Shown: positions 48,747-60,440, numbered from the stretch's first letter. The stretch: DNA of 64,000 bases from Chinchilla lanigera (GCF_000276665.1 NW_004955501.1:7244633-7308632); one strand, 5' to 3'. Made by a program: numbers and translations. The notes: a model not told the origin generated them from the sequence alone.

Positions 48747-48844
48747 GCATCTTAGGCTATAAATATCCATACCCTAGGGTGTAGAACTGCTGAGTCACAT
48801 AGTAAAGCTTCTAAACTTCTCAAGTTGACACAAGGCATCAACCA
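48684..48844 (-). repeat. Partial tandem duplication of the LTR 5' end
   Basis: The ctgctgagtcac...aagcttctaaacttctcaa block of the LTR (48684-48746) recurs at 48787-48844 with changes. Forty unrelated bases separate the copies. Confidence 0.8.
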
Positions 48845-49234
48845 TTGAATATAAGAGAAGCATATTTTGCGTATATACTACCCTAAATAAAAGTCTTTAC
48901 TTGGCTGCTTGAACTAACACTTAAGATTCAATATTATAAAGAAAGTGTTTCAACAAAGCTAAGTGGTAAGGCATCTCCTTGAACCCCAAATACATGCGGG
49001 TGGAGACAAACTGCATGCTACATGACCTCCCCAGCATCAGCACCAGAGTCAGGTAAGGCAGAAGGAAATGATGAAATGGCTGAAGGACCAGCGAACAGGA
49101 GAACCTCAAAATAGCCAACAGGAGCTCCATGGAGATCGCAGCAGGCCAGCTTAGGAACAGCAGCTGAAGCCACATCCCAAAGAAGGGTGAATGCAAGACT
49201 GAAGATAACCCCCACAGCAGCAGGAGCAAACCAG
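48845..49234. other. Intronic sequence, nothing recognised
   Basis: Overlapping minus-strand frames at 48921-49389 have no recognisable domain. They run into the MER5A-like element. Confidence 0.45.
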
Positions 49235-49362
49235 CTCCATGCTGCCCAATAGAACTTTCTATTGGAATATGCTCTCCAGTTCTGCAAATAGCCACTGGCC
49301 ATGTGGGACCACTGAGCACTCAAAATGTGGCAAATGTGACGAAGGAACTGAATTTGTAAGGG
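49235..49362. mobile_element. MER5A-like hAT-Charlie relic
   Basis: Order tgctgcccaatagaactttc...gcaaatagccactggccatg...gaccactgagcactcaaaat...ggaactgaatttg closely follows MER5A, an ancient mammalian non-autonomous DNA transposon. Confidence 0.85.
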
Positions 49363-49979
49363 AATACTTAAAAGGAAAACTGAATTCATTCATTTCTGCA
49401 TATCATCCCAATAGACTTATATTTTAAGAAAGATAAAATTGCAGATAAAACAGGGTTTGGACGAATTTTCTCCAGTGCATATCAATTCTATTTTCTTCCA
49501 TAATTGAGCCTTACAGTGTTGGAAAGAAGATGATATCCTTTCCCACTTCTCATTGTAGTCCCATATGAAAAGCAAGACCAATACTATGGAAAGAGAGATG
49601 AGGACAAAGACACACAGAATGTAGCAAAGAAAGAAAGGCTAAAAGGGACAGATTTGGGGAGGGGGCTGTTTTTAGCTATTCTTAAGATAACAGTAAGAAT
49701 TCTACACGAACCACAAAGTTTGGGAAAGGACAGGGACAGTGCTCAGGATCAGAGCGGGGCAGTGATTGGCAATGGCAACAATAACCAAGGCATCCTTTCC
49801 TTCCCAGCTCTGTTCACTCAGAGGAAGCTGGACATGGCAGCGGTCTGCACTGCTCACGTGGCCTAAACTGCTTCACACTTGGAGCAAATGGCTATGTTCC
49901 AACCACTTTACTCACTTCAAGGAGACTCCCGGGGCTCTTTTAAAATGGAAAAAGCATCACAAATAGAATTGCAGGTTAG

Positions 49980-50077
49980 GGGGCTGGGGATTTAGCTCAG
50001 TGGCAAAAGCGCCTGCCTGGCAAGCGCAAGATCATGAGTTCGGTTCCCGGTACCGGAGAAAAACCAAAAAAAAAAAA
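49980..50077 (+). repeat. ID SINE with perfect target duplication
   Basis: ggggctggggatttagctca...gcctgcctggcaagcgcaag...gagttcggttcccggtaccg and an A-rich tail. Identical 15-mers agaattgcaggttag lie at 49965-49979 and 50078-50092. The least decayed ID in the window, so probably the youngest. Confidence 0.97.
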
Positions 50078-50696
50078 AGAATTGCAGGTTAGTAAAAAGC
50101 CTACCTAGCTCTCTTCTTTAGCTTGCTCCAACTGTCCCCCTCCAGTCTGTTTCCTGTAGCCCAGACTAGTGTCACTGTAAGATGACTCCTCTGGTAGATG
50201 TATTACTCTTTGCTCTTACTCCCTTTCCCATCTTTACTGCCATTGGAATTGGCCCATGACTTTCTTCAGCCAGGGTAACATGGGCAGTTGTGAAGAATTT
50301 CACATCTGAGGAGAAGCTTTAATCACCGTGCAGTTTGCCTGAGACCTGCTCTTTTTCTCTAGCATTAGATTGACCTCTTTTCTTCTGTGGAACAGGCTGT
50401 GTCCTGCAACTGGGAAAACCGTGGACCAGGACAGAACTGCAACCTGGAATAGAGATTCATTAAACATGCAGTCCTCAGGAACAGCTGAGCTATTTGTTAT
50501 TGCAACAAAGTTGACTAATGCACCGTTTCCCTGCATAACGGATTTTGGCAGTTTCCCATCCTCCCAAAAATAAACCCATCATCTTTAGCATGGTTTACAT
50601 CTCAACCTAACTGGCCTTTAATCAAATCTATCCTTGCTTTTTTGCCACAAACATACTTTGACTTCCAGCCAATCAGAAGACATTGAGCTTTCTCAT

Positions 50697-50714
50697 GAGT
50701 ATATATATATATAT
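50697..50714 (+). repeat. (AT)n dinucleotide run
   Basis: About nine AT units. Confidence 0.85.
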
Positions 50715-50792
50715 CCTTATGTTCAGCATCCTCAGGGTCTTCAAGAGTCAGAGAAATCCCAGGTCATTTGCAACTATTTTTAAATAACCAGT

Positions 50793-50875
50793 AATTTATT
50801 TATTTATTTGTTTGTTTGTTTGTTTGTTTATTTATTTATTTTTGGTACTAGGAATTTAGCTCAGGAGCTTGTGCT
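50793..50875 (-). repeat. Truncated antisense ID with TTTA/TTTG tail repeat
   Basis: (TTTA)n(TTTG)n(TTTA)n at 50795-50841 is the expanded tail. tggtactaggaatttagctc...aggagcttgtgctt (50842-50875) is the 3' part of an antisense ID. The rest of the element is missing. Confidence 0.75.
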
Positions 50876-51774
50876 TCCAGTATATTTTTTAAATGAAAAA
50901 TTACAAAAAGAAGTTTTAAAATGTGCAATATATTTGAAAGTTTTACATTACATAAATGCCTTCAACATATTCCTCCTCATCTGGGGATGACTTCAAACAT
51001 GTACATTGGAGGGCCTCTATGAGGGGGAAGGTCTGTGCCAAATGGTTCCTGTAGCCAGCCACGGCTGTGCCCTCTTTCCCGAGCGACACCTTCCACCTTT
51101 GATCCCTCACACTGGACCCTTCCACCAGGACTGCACTTTGTTGAATTCTTCATCCTCACCAGGCATCACCCACTCTGAGAACATAGCTGATGCTCTCCAG
51201 CCCCACCCCAGAGGTCAGTCATCCCCTCCTCTGTACTCCAGATCCTGGTGTTGCACAATAACAGCACAGGAAGGTTTCTATATATGTGGCCGTCCTTAGA
51301 GCACGGAGACCAGAACTCACACATCTTCATGTCCTTCTTTCCAGAGAAGGCAGGGCAGGGGATAACGCTAAAGGTGTTAGATATCCCAATAAACTGGCTT
51401 TCTAGAGGAGCAGAAGAAACCCTAACTTGTAGCATTTATTGGTTTCTATCATGTAAATACCATGTCTGATTTCCAGGTACCAATGTGCTGTCACTGAACA
51501 TTGAATTTACAAGACGGGGATGATAGTCTTGGGAGCTGGTGTGAGCTGACTCCGCACACTGAGATTTATGAGTAGCGGAGAGATGAGACTGAAGTTAGCT
51601 GCTGCCCAGGGCCGCACTGAGGTGGGCTGGGCTGAGGCTGGGTTGGCGTGGCAAGAAAGTAAATGCTGGGGATGCAGGAAGAAGGAAGGGCGTGGTCAGA
51701 GGCACAGAGAAAGTCGTCTTCAGCTCGGGTCCAGGTTTGGCTGCTTCCGAACTTCTGCTTGCTGACCTAGGAGA
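50876..51774. other. Intronic sequence, nothing recognised
   Basis: Overlapping frames on both strands at 50943-51469 and 51568-51810 have no domains. GC content is somewhat higher at 51000-51250. Confidence 0.4.
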
Positions 51775-52135
51775 GCCCATTCCAGTTACCACTGCCACAC
51801 AACAAAACACCCTAAAGCCCGGGGCCTTAAAATAATAATACTGAGTAATTTTGATCTTGAATCTATTTGTTCAGAGACTAACAGGGAAGCCTTGAATTCA
51901 CTCTACAGAATCTTCTGGAGAGGCTCATGCGATGTGTCTCTCCCACAGCTGACCAGTTAGTGCTGGTTCTAGCTGGCAGCTTAGCTTGGCTGAAGACCAA
52001 GGCCCTGCCCCCTCAATGGATACTACTCCACACTGGCCTCTTGTTGTGCTACTCAGGCTTCCTCACTGCGTGAGAGCTGCACTCCAAGGATGATAATCTC
52101 AGGGAAACCAAGCAAAAGCCATGTCACCTCTTACG
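51775..52135 (-). mobile_element. Possible MaLR/MLT-type LTR, antisense
   Basis: Order cagttaccactgccacacaa...aaaacaccctaaagcc...gcagcttagcttggctgaag...ggcttcctcactgcgtgaga resembles antisense MLT-class LTRs. Diverged, ends uncertain. Confidence 0.45.
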
Positions 52136-53460
52136 ATCTAGATTCACAAGCCCCATAGCACCAATTTTGCCATTATCACAGGCTCTACCCAAACAAAAAG
52201 TGAAAGAACACAGACTCTCCTCTCAGTAAGAGTAGCATCAACATCACATTCAAAATGAACATGCAAAAGTGATACACTGTGATGGCCATCTTTGGAAAAC
52301 ACAATCTGCCACATGCCCCTGAGGATCATGGGAGTGTTTTACCTTATTCTCCCTTCCAAAGAAGCCTCTCTGCTCAGAAACCTAGGCCCTGTCCAGACTC
52401 ACAGTCACATGTTTTCCTTGCCTGAGATGTTCCTTCAGTAAAATGTCTAGAAGAGTTCTTGGGAAGATGCACCCCAGTTTAACCTCCAGTGGAATGATTG
52501 GTCTCAGTTAAGGGTGTTAAGCCTTAAATTTAAGAAGCAGCTTATAACTGAAGAAACTCACAGTGAAATGTAGTAACTAGAGCTGGGTGTGATTTTAACA
52601 GAGGTAGACAGCTTGTCACAGAGTAAGAAAAGAGACAATCAACAGGAAACCCAGCAGCAACCATTCCAAGATAAGTGTGGATATGTCCAGCACTGCACTC
52701 TGAGGAACACCAGAGGCTTGTAATGCAGGAGAAATAGATTTTAATAAAATAGCCAGGCAAGTCACTGAATGAATAATTAAGCAAATAAGCCATAACATGG
52801 AGGATGAGGAGAGAAGAAATGTCTACAGTGGCCACCATGTGTTATCTAAAAATGTCCAGTTCTCAACATTTGTGAGACATGCAAAGTAACAGAAAAGTTT
52901 GACCCATAAACTGGAAAAAAGTAGAGAAGAAGTATTACCTGAGAAGGTCCAGATATTAGATTTAGCAAAGATTTGAAAGCAACCATTATAAATATGTTCA
53001 AAGAAATACAACACTTTTAAAAGTAAAGTATGATAAAATGTCACGTCAAATAGAGAATAAATAAAGAGAGAAATTACATTAAAAGCATCAAATGAAAAAT
53101 TTGGAGATGGAAAGTATGGTCATGGAAATTTTTAAAATTGTATGACCTAAATATTTGTAGTTTAAATCAATTCAGGAAATGGCCTAGTAACCCAAGTCAT
53201 ATTTACCCTATGGATAGAAAAGTATTTAGCAATTGCTTATACAAACCAGCTGTGTCCAAAGCATTGCCCTTCAGTGAATATAATTATCCTAACTTTCCAT
53301 TAACTGTTTATAAACTTTTGTAATCTAACCTATTATTAAGAAAGGGACTTCTTGTACTTGAATGCTATAAGTGACTGAATCCAGACGCGTTTACAGGATT
53401 GTAGAACAAAGATAAGTTCACAAACAGGCAAATATTAGCAGATGAAAATATAATTAGTAT
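52136..53460. other. Intronic sequence, nothing firmly recognised
   Basis: 52560-53050 has an old-L1 feel (many A-rich, weakly ORF2-like words), but I cannot assign it. Confidence 0.35.
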
Positions 53461-53474
53461 TAGATCAGTTCTTT

Positions 53475-54465
53475 TTTTAAACTTTTTTATTTTAAAGAGA
53501 ATAAAAAATTTTTTAAAAACTAAAAATGGTACAGAATTTCAAAACAAGATGATAGCAAATCAACTATGGTTGTTTTATTGTATTTTGTTATCTTCAAAGT
53601 AGTTGTTCAGATTACCAGATATAGGCATGCAAAATTGAACCCAAAAAAATAAAACATTAATTGTTCAAGAAACCAAAAGAAATTAGTACTGCAATTATCT
53701 TAGGTATCTCGTGTGTATATATATATATTTTTTTTCCCCTTTCTTCTTTCTTTTCTCCTATCCCTCAGCCCAGTTGTTCCTTCTTTCTGAGCAGTTTCTT
53801 TCCCTTTGACATTATCTATTGTACCTTTCAGATTTTATTTACTCTTTCAGATTTCTTTTACACTAGTGAGACAATACAGTGTTTATACATGCAGGTCTGA
53901 TTTATTTCACTTCTAAGTATGGTCTCTAGTTGCATCCATTTACCTATAAAAACCTCAAGTTTATCTTTCTTTATAGCTGAGTAATACTCCATTGTATAAA
54001 AAATACCACATCTTTTTATCCATTCCTCAGTTGATGGGCATTTGGGTTGTTTCCAAATTTTAGCTATGACAAATGGCACTGCTGTAAATATGGGTATACA
54101 TATATTGCTGTGGTATGATGTTTTCAATCTTCTAGAAAAATACCCAAAGGGGAATAGTTGGGTTGAATGGGACCTCTAATTGTAACTTTCTGAGGAATCT
54201 CCACACTGATTTCCACAGTGGCTACACCAGTCTACACTCCTACCAACAGAAGGAGTTTTCCCCACAGCCCCTCCAGCATTTGTTATGGGTTGATTTCTTG
54301 ATGGTAGCCATTCTTTCTGGGGTGAGATGGACTCTCAGTCTTGTTTTAATTTGCATTTCTTGAATGACCAAAGATGTTGAACATTTTTACATATATTTAT
54401 TTGCCATTTGTATTTCTTCATCTGAAAAGTGTGTATTCATCTCAGATGCCCATTTTTGGATGGGT
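53475..54465 (-). mobile_element. L1 3' portion, antisense
   Basis: The 3'UTR (53475-53730, with an acagaatttcaaaacaagatg-like motif) and ORF2 C-terminus are reversed. The frame at 53858-54127 reads IWKQPKCPSTEEWIKRC and MEYYSAIKKDKLEVF, typical of L1 ORF2p. Frames then break. It ends abruptly near 54465. Confidence 0.85.
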
Positions 54466-54469
54466 AAAC

Positions 54470-54771
54470 CAATTCTTCTTTAAGCATCATAAATACCTTC
54501 CATTGTTGAACCCCTATACCTTGATTAATGAAATTGTATCAGTTCTAATTTTTTAAATTATTTTTTATTCTCTTTAATTGTTTGATCAATCTTGCATTCT
54601 TACATCTGGTAATTTGAGCAACTTTGTTGAAGATAACAATATGTAATATAACAACCATTGTTAACTTCCTATCACCTTGTTTTGAAATTCTGTGTCTTTT
54701 TATTGTTTTGTGTTGTTTTTGTTTTTGTTGTTATTTTGTTTTCTTTTCTCTTTAAAATAAAAAAATCTTCA
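54470..54771 (+). mobile_element. L1 3'UTR tail, sense
   Basis: Sense 3' end: aacaatatgtaatataacaa...ttgttttgaaattctgtgtc...tttaaaataaaaaaatc, closely parallel to the end of the L1 at 45302-45455. It abuts the antisense L1 at 53475-54465, so the two L1 pieces point away from each other. Confidence 0.8.
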
Positions 54772-56927
54772 GCCACTACAACTAAAGAAGAATACCTGCC
54801 AATTATTCATAAATGTTTCCAATTAAAAGAAAATATTACTGAAAAAACAGAAAAATGCAGAGACAATTTATCATCCTCAATCTAATTTTTCTAGGAGTGT
54901 CTTCCCAAGATTACTCATAGTACTTCTGTACCTGTCTCTGTTATTTTTTCCACTTTGACTTTGACAGTAGAAATTTCATTATCAGATAAGACCATTTTGA
55001 TTTAGACACAAGCAAGGTAATTACTAAAACCATAATAAGGTGGTTATTTGGGGTCAGGATGATGATGAATCCTCAGCTTGTATTGGCTGACTAGTTAAAA
55101 ACCATGGCAATGAGCACTGGTCTAAAGCTTTTTTATAGTTGAGAAGTTTGTGCTGCTTTAAGTTTTGTCTGAGTCACATATTTTTGTAACAGTAAAACAT
55201 TACAACAATATTGCGTGATGTCCCTATAATTCTTCCTGCAATAGTAGGAGCAATTTGTAAAAAAGAAGTCCATAAAACTGGCGCAACTGACACACAGACT
55301 CCATGCTTTACTCTCTCTCAGTGGATTCTGTTGTTGCCCTGTCCTAGCAGATATCCCTCTGAGTCCGCCCGCCGGCGCAGATGCCTTCTCAAAAGGAACA
55401 GGGTATGTTGGTTTGTGTAATCCCTAAAACTTAAATGATGAACACGATATAACATCTTCTTGAAGTACCATCTGAAGTCATGAAGACATTATATATTTGC
55501 ATCTATTTTAGATATCCATAATAAGTTTTAAAATTGTGAAGAGAGATGTAGGTATATAACAGAAATTCAATCCAAAGCCCAACACTGATGTCCTCAAACT
55601 AGAGAGCAGAACCACACAGGAGCAAGATTTTCACAAACGGGAAGAAGCCTACCATCATTGTATTGTTGCATTTATACCCTAAGGGCTACTGTACAAACTT
55701 CGAATAACAGTAAATGCTGTAGGAAGCCAAATTTAAAGAGCCTCATTCCTTTGAATATTCCTGTGTGTTCCTGAATTTTTACTTTATGTCCAGTTTGGTT
55801 TTCTTTTTTACTTTTTCCTGGGGGGGGGATTAGGGAAGAACATATGAAAAATAACAGGTGAATTAGAAAAGACCTCCAGGTCAGAAATGAACTAACAAGT
55901 GGGGGAAAATCCACTGAAGAAGCTAGAAACAAGCACAAAACTGAAGGGGCAAGATTCACGGGAACTGCCACAGCCCAGCCTCATCCTAGCAGTGTTCTCT
56001 CCCACTTGGGAGGCACCCGAAAAAGAACAGAAGCAATGACCTCAGAGAAGTCCCACGCCGTGTCCTCTGCTGTGGCTCACTCTCCCTTAACCAGAGAAAA
56101 GATGATTTTCTACTTTATCTTCTGTGGAAAATTGAAGTGGACACATCTTTCACACTGCCCATCTTTGGAAGCTTAGAGCTGCTTGTGTTGATTTGCATAC
56201 AATAATTATTTACTTAATTAACAAGCTCTCAGCTAGACTGTCCTTTCAACCCTTAACAAGCTGAAAATTGTTCTTCAAAGTAAAGAAGTATTCCCCAAAT
56301 AGGATCCACTGCTTACAAAAGGACTTAGTGTCATTTTCTACACGGCTTCTGCAGCAATGTTTACACTGATTCCATGACAGAGTAGAGAAATTCCTTTGGT
56401 ACAAGAGCTGGAGAAACTGAGGAATCTCAGATGTATCTATCACTGAAAACCCAGAAGCTTTAAGTTTAGGCTGTCCATAAAGCCAATATCTTTAATAAAA
56501 TTCTTAAAAATGGCAAGAAGAAAAAAACGCAGAGATGCATATTCCCCCACAGAGTTGGTATTAACCTGAAAATAAAGCACAGTATTTGGGGTTACAAATG
56601 CTCTATTTCATAGGTTAACAGAAGCATATCAAAATTTAATGCTTCTGCCACATTAATAACTTTCCCCTGTGGCTCAGGAACTAAAAATCCAAACCAACCA
56701 ATTAATGTATGAATAAAGAGAATTTTTGAAATGAATTTAATGGAATATAGCAAGTTCCAAATCCAAAAGGCCTCCTTTTACTCTGACCCAAAATGACTCA
56801 AATGTCAAGAGGATAAAGACAGTGGATGTAGTAAGCAAAAAAGTTTTAAAAGGAAATGAATTGTTCTCTCGGGGCGGAAGAAGTAGAAACCCCTTGTGGG
56901 CCCACCCACTGCTTGCTGCCCACTCAC
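54772..56927. other. Intronic sequence, nothing recognised
   Basis: No named repeat or exon. A short CpG-bearing stretch (about 55358-55382) stands out but is far below CpG-island size. G9 run at about 55821. Confidence 0.45.
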
Positions 56928-57054
56928 CAAATGTCCGATTTTGTGTCACAGCCTTGGTGTTTGAGAGCTTCAGGACTCATATAATGGGGAGTTCCGGTTA
57001 AAGTTGTGGCCAGGTCACAGGATCCCATTAGGAGTCGAGAAACTCCAAAATCCC
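56928..57054 (-). CDS. NEK11: NEK11 exon: DFG motif and activation segment
   Basis: A 127-base exon that completes GDFG and continues VSRLLMGSCDLATTLTGTPH, YMSPEALKHQGCDTKSDI and two bases of Trp. It holds the Mg-binding DFG aspartate, the T-loop, and an SPE in place of the usual APE. The acceptor is TTTCAAG and the donor is ATTTG|GTGAGT. The intron to the next exon is about 18.1 kb (38810-56927), the longest here, and holds two L1 loci. The Cys in HQGCDT is Tyr in the human protein as I recall it. Confidence 0.95.
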
Positions 57055-57997
57055 CTTGAAATAATAATTAACCTTTATGAATACTCCCAAATAAAAAATT
57101 CGGCACTGGTAATTAGTGGGTGAATAAGTGCCTAATTTGATTATTTCATTATGCAATGCATCATATCATCTTAAGGGGGAGGAAACGTGATACTTTAAAT
57201 TATATGACGCTTTTAAAAACACAAGCTTTATAGAAAAAGAAGACTTTGAACCAGGGGAGGGAATTTATATGTAATTTAAAATTCTTTACTTACAGAATTG
57301 AGAACTAGGTAATTTGATATAAAAAAGTATTTCAAGTCTGAATGACACAGATGGAGTGATTCTGGAAGGACTGAATATGATATACAATTTTATCTGATGG
57401 GGAAGATTTTGTTCTTAATTTACAATAAAATAAAAATTTGTTTAAAAGACCTGAAACCATTAAGAGCATAACTAAAACAAAGTGAGTCCATTGGTTTCTC
57501 CATCCCTGCCTAATTCCTGGCGTATTTTAAGTCCTTCACTCCCTAGGAACATCTACCTAATTCTTAGAGAATCCGGTAACCACATGAGTAGAGGTACAGT
57601 TCTGAAGAAACAAAAGCTAATAAAGCCATTATACCAACATTTTAATTATCTATAAAAATGCTTATAGCTTGTAATAAAAAAGTGAGAAACCTACAATAAT
57701 TAATCAAGTCAGTAAAACAAAAACAAAAACATCTAACAATTTTCAAAGTGTCTGATATGGAACAGCAACTCAAAGTATATTTGTTAATCAAGCAAGTATA
57801 TTATAAATGCTCTATGTCTCCACTTATATCAGATGATCAGTAACAAGACAATTGGGTTTTGTTCGGCCCATCCAGATAAGAATAAAACTTTGAAAATTTA
57901 AAAATAATTATTACTCTAAAATTTCCATATCCCATGTACTTCAATTTGATATATATTTGGAATATACTGTCCCATGTTTTTGGAGTATACATCTTTT
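57055..57997. other. Intronic sequence between two kinase exons
   Basis: AT-rich with no named repeat, up to the target duplication of the ID at 58017. Confidence 0.5.
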
Positions 57998-58016
57998 AAA
58001 AATCTTACTGATTTTT

Positions 58017-58118
58017 GGGCTGGGAATATAACTTAATGGCACAAGCGCCTGCCTAGCAAGCACAAGGTTCTGAGTTCAATTCCTGGTACCAAAAAATAAA
58101 ATAAAATAAAATAAGAAT
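58017..58118 (+). repeat. ID SINE at a NEK11 splice donor
   Basis: ggctgggaatataacttaat...gcctgcctagcaagcacaag...caattcctggtacc plus an (AAAAT)n tail. Flanking 18-mers aaaaatcttactgatttt (57998-58015) and aaaaatctcaccaatttt (58119-58136) match at 15 of 18. The right copy spans the last seven bases of a NEK11 exon and its GT donor. The element is antisense to the gene. Confidence 0.9.
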
Positions 58119-58129
58119 AAAAATCTCAC

Positions 58130-58194
58130 CAATTTTAAGTAGATTATTTTTCAGAAATATATTCTTGGATTTCAAGTCTCGATGAAGTATCCTC
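58130..58194 (-). CDS. NEK11: NEK11 exon: kinase catalytic loop (HRDLK)
   Basis: A 65-base exon reading RILHRDLKSKNIFLKNNLLK then I and the first base of Gly. It carries the HRD catalytic aspartate, the following lysine and the NIFL segment (metal-binding Asn) of a protein kinase. The acceptor ends TTATAG and the donor is ATTG|GTGAGA. It enters with one base completing the upstream codon (expected Arg) and leaves after the first base of Gly, which the next exon completes to GDFG. The upstream exon was not found in 58195-64000. An antisense ID SINE lies only about 10 bases past the donor. Its target-site duplication overlaps the donor itself. Confidence 0.95.
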
Positions 58195-59702
58195 CTATAA
58201 ACAGCAAGAAAAGAATATACAATTTCATGCAAGACATAAAATTTTTAAACTCAAATTTAAATCATATACCAGATATGATATGTGAAGTAGTTCCTACAAG
58301 TATAGCTTTCAGTGTCTAAAAACTACAAAGTCATAAATATTTTCTAGTTTCCCTAGGGAAATAAGAGCTTTTTAAAAATAAGTTTTTAAAAAGAGGAGCA
58401 TATGTAGTTGGGGAAAAGGTGATATGCTTTAACTGTCACGATAGGCTGGATTATATTGTTTTTATAACTTGACTTCTATAGTACTATATCCAGTAACCAT
58501 GCCCTCAGCTGAGAGACAAATTATCATAAAGTTTTCTAATATCTTATTCCCCAAATACTTAGGATTTGTATATTTGTGAAAATAATATAATGATGATAAC
58601 GTAATAAGTAACATTTATTGAGTTTTACCAAGCCCACAGTATAAATTATGTCAGTTAAGACTTTCTTTTCAGGAATTATGGAGAACTACATTATATGAAA
58701 ATCACTACCTAAAATTGAAAAAAAAAAAAAAAACTACAAATGTTGAATAAAGTATATAAAGATCTTTACATAGACTTAGCTAAGATCATAAGAAAATGAA
58801 GTAAATCCCCTGAATATTATAGAAAAAGAAACTGAAAACCAGTGTGGGAGCCTGTGCAGATCTCTCCCTGGCTTAGGACTATGCTGTGCTCTGTAGCCTA
58901 TAGGGCTGTCTTTAATGGCTACACAGAACAAGAGCTCAAACCTTGCGCTCAGGTAGTGCCGAGAGGTGGAACCAATATACATACATAAATTTATGAACCT
59001 ACATGTAGTCCACACTTCAAGTGAAAGGATACCCTAGGAAATATCCCCTCACAAGTACAGAAAGTGACAAGGAAGTTTATCCCTATAAGTCTGAACTTTG
59101 AGTGAAAAAAAAATCTCCTTTCATGCTTCATAACCATGTCTCCCCTCTCAGAGTTAAGATTCAAATATTCAGTAGCTATACGGCCTCAGAGATCACATGC
59201 TAATAAATTAACATAAAATTTGGTGCTCAGTTGCTAAAGTCTCGGGGGACTGGACAGGCACAAATGTAAACTAAGAATCAGCAGTTCAATAGACAATGAA
59301 TTCAGACCCCTGAGTATTTCAGACAATCAAATAAGATGAATACAAACTGCAAAATAAGTATATTTTAAATGATTAAAATTATAAAAGACATAATAGAAAA
59401 TGTGAGAAACACCAGAAAAAAATGCTAATTTAAGAAAGTATCAAAATAACTTCTAGGGAGAAATAAGATTATTGAAATTAGAAAGTCATGATTAGATTAT
59501 GCTCCTTGCTGTTTACTCAGTTAAATATTTTTGGCCACACCGAAAGCTGCACAATGATTTTGTGTTGGTTTGGGGCATATTTTTGCAAGGGGAACAATAT
59601 AATACAGGACACATATATTATAAGATTATTTATAATAGTCACCCAAAGAACGATATACAAAAGAGTACAGGAAATTTGTCCACACATTAAGACCAATAAA
59701 AC
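58195..59702. other. Intronic sequence, nothing recognised
   Basis: No upstream NEK11 exon found. An A16-17 run lies near 58717. Short frames at 59488-59709 on both strands have no signature. Confidence 0.45.
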
Positions 59703-60440
59703 CACCTGAGGGCCTGGATCCCACGATAATGTCCTGCATAAGTCCAGCTTAAGACTTAGAGCTCATAACAATGCCTCCCACTAGTCCAACTGGAGGCCCA
59801 GAGCCCATAACAATAGCTCATGCAGGCCTGTTTCAGGGATATGCGCTATGAAGGCCCAGAGGTCAGTGGTGGAATCTAGGAAGTCCATGCCAGCAGGATG
59901 AAGGATCTGTGTTAGCAGGCTGAGGGATCTGCACTGGAGCCAGAAAGAGATGCTCAGAAGAACCAGAGCTCCCCTAAAAGGTACCACAGCCATCCTCAGC
60001 AACACTGAGGTTCTGCGCTCCCCCAATGATCAAGATGGGCGAGTTCCCATCAGGGAAGCCAACACAGAAAGCTTCTCAGGAGACCAGCAGCGTACCATCT
60101 TCCCCTCTGGAGCCAGGAAGCGATGCTCAAAGTGAGGACCAGAGCTCCCCCAAAGTGAACTAAAGCCATTCTCAGTGCCAACAAGGTCCCAAGCTCCTCA
60201 GAGGATGAAAACAACCAAGTTCATCAGGAAAGCCAGCATGACAAGCTCCTCCAAAACAACCAACAGCTCCTTACAACTTCCACCAACTCCAACAGCCTTT
60301 CTTCACTCCCAACAGCCTCATTCTTCTTCAGTTTTTTCTCTTATGCTGCTGGTAACAATCCCTGGGTGGGCCTCCCACACTCAGCACCACGCTTACTCAG
60401 TTCAGCTGAGGGTTATAAGCTGACCACCAGTTATCAATCC
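59703..60440. repeat. Block of internally duplicated units, family unknown
   Basis: A 172-base unit starts tggagccagaaagagatgct at 59936 and again, diverged, at 60108 (tggagccaggaagcgatgct). Before it, a unit of about 23 bases repeats (agcaggatgaaggatctgt / agcaggctgagggatctgc, 59890-59932), and a cataacaat unit of about 45-60 bases repeats (59760-59815). GC-richer than the flanks. It could be an LTR or an L1 promoter-like monomer array. I do not recognise it. Confidence 0.65.

Larger units (their letters stand above)
25854..58194 (-). other. NEK11: NEK11 gene, internal part (eight coding exons and their introns)
   Basis: Eight exons on the minus strand join in phase into a protein matching NEK11, a NIMA-related Ser/Thr kinase linked in the literature to the G2/M DNA-damage checkpoint. 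Exon lengths are 65, 127, 150, 79, 86, 120, 94 and 115 bases. Identity was judged from remembered human NEK11, on the kinase core and on family-specific stretches such as YSEMTLE and KIVEEKYEEN. The first exon here enters at the catalytic loop, so the glycine loop and VAIK-like lysine exons must lie above 64000. The last exon ends in phase 1, so more coding exons lie below position 1. No promoter, first exon or polyadenylation site is in the window. The whole window is therefore probably intragenic. Confidence 0.93.

Noticed and set aside
49980..50077. A tRNA-like sequence as a tRNA gene
   Set aside because: It is an ID SINE: tRNA-Ala-derived, with an A-rich tail and target-site duplications, and no intact cloverleaf is expected.
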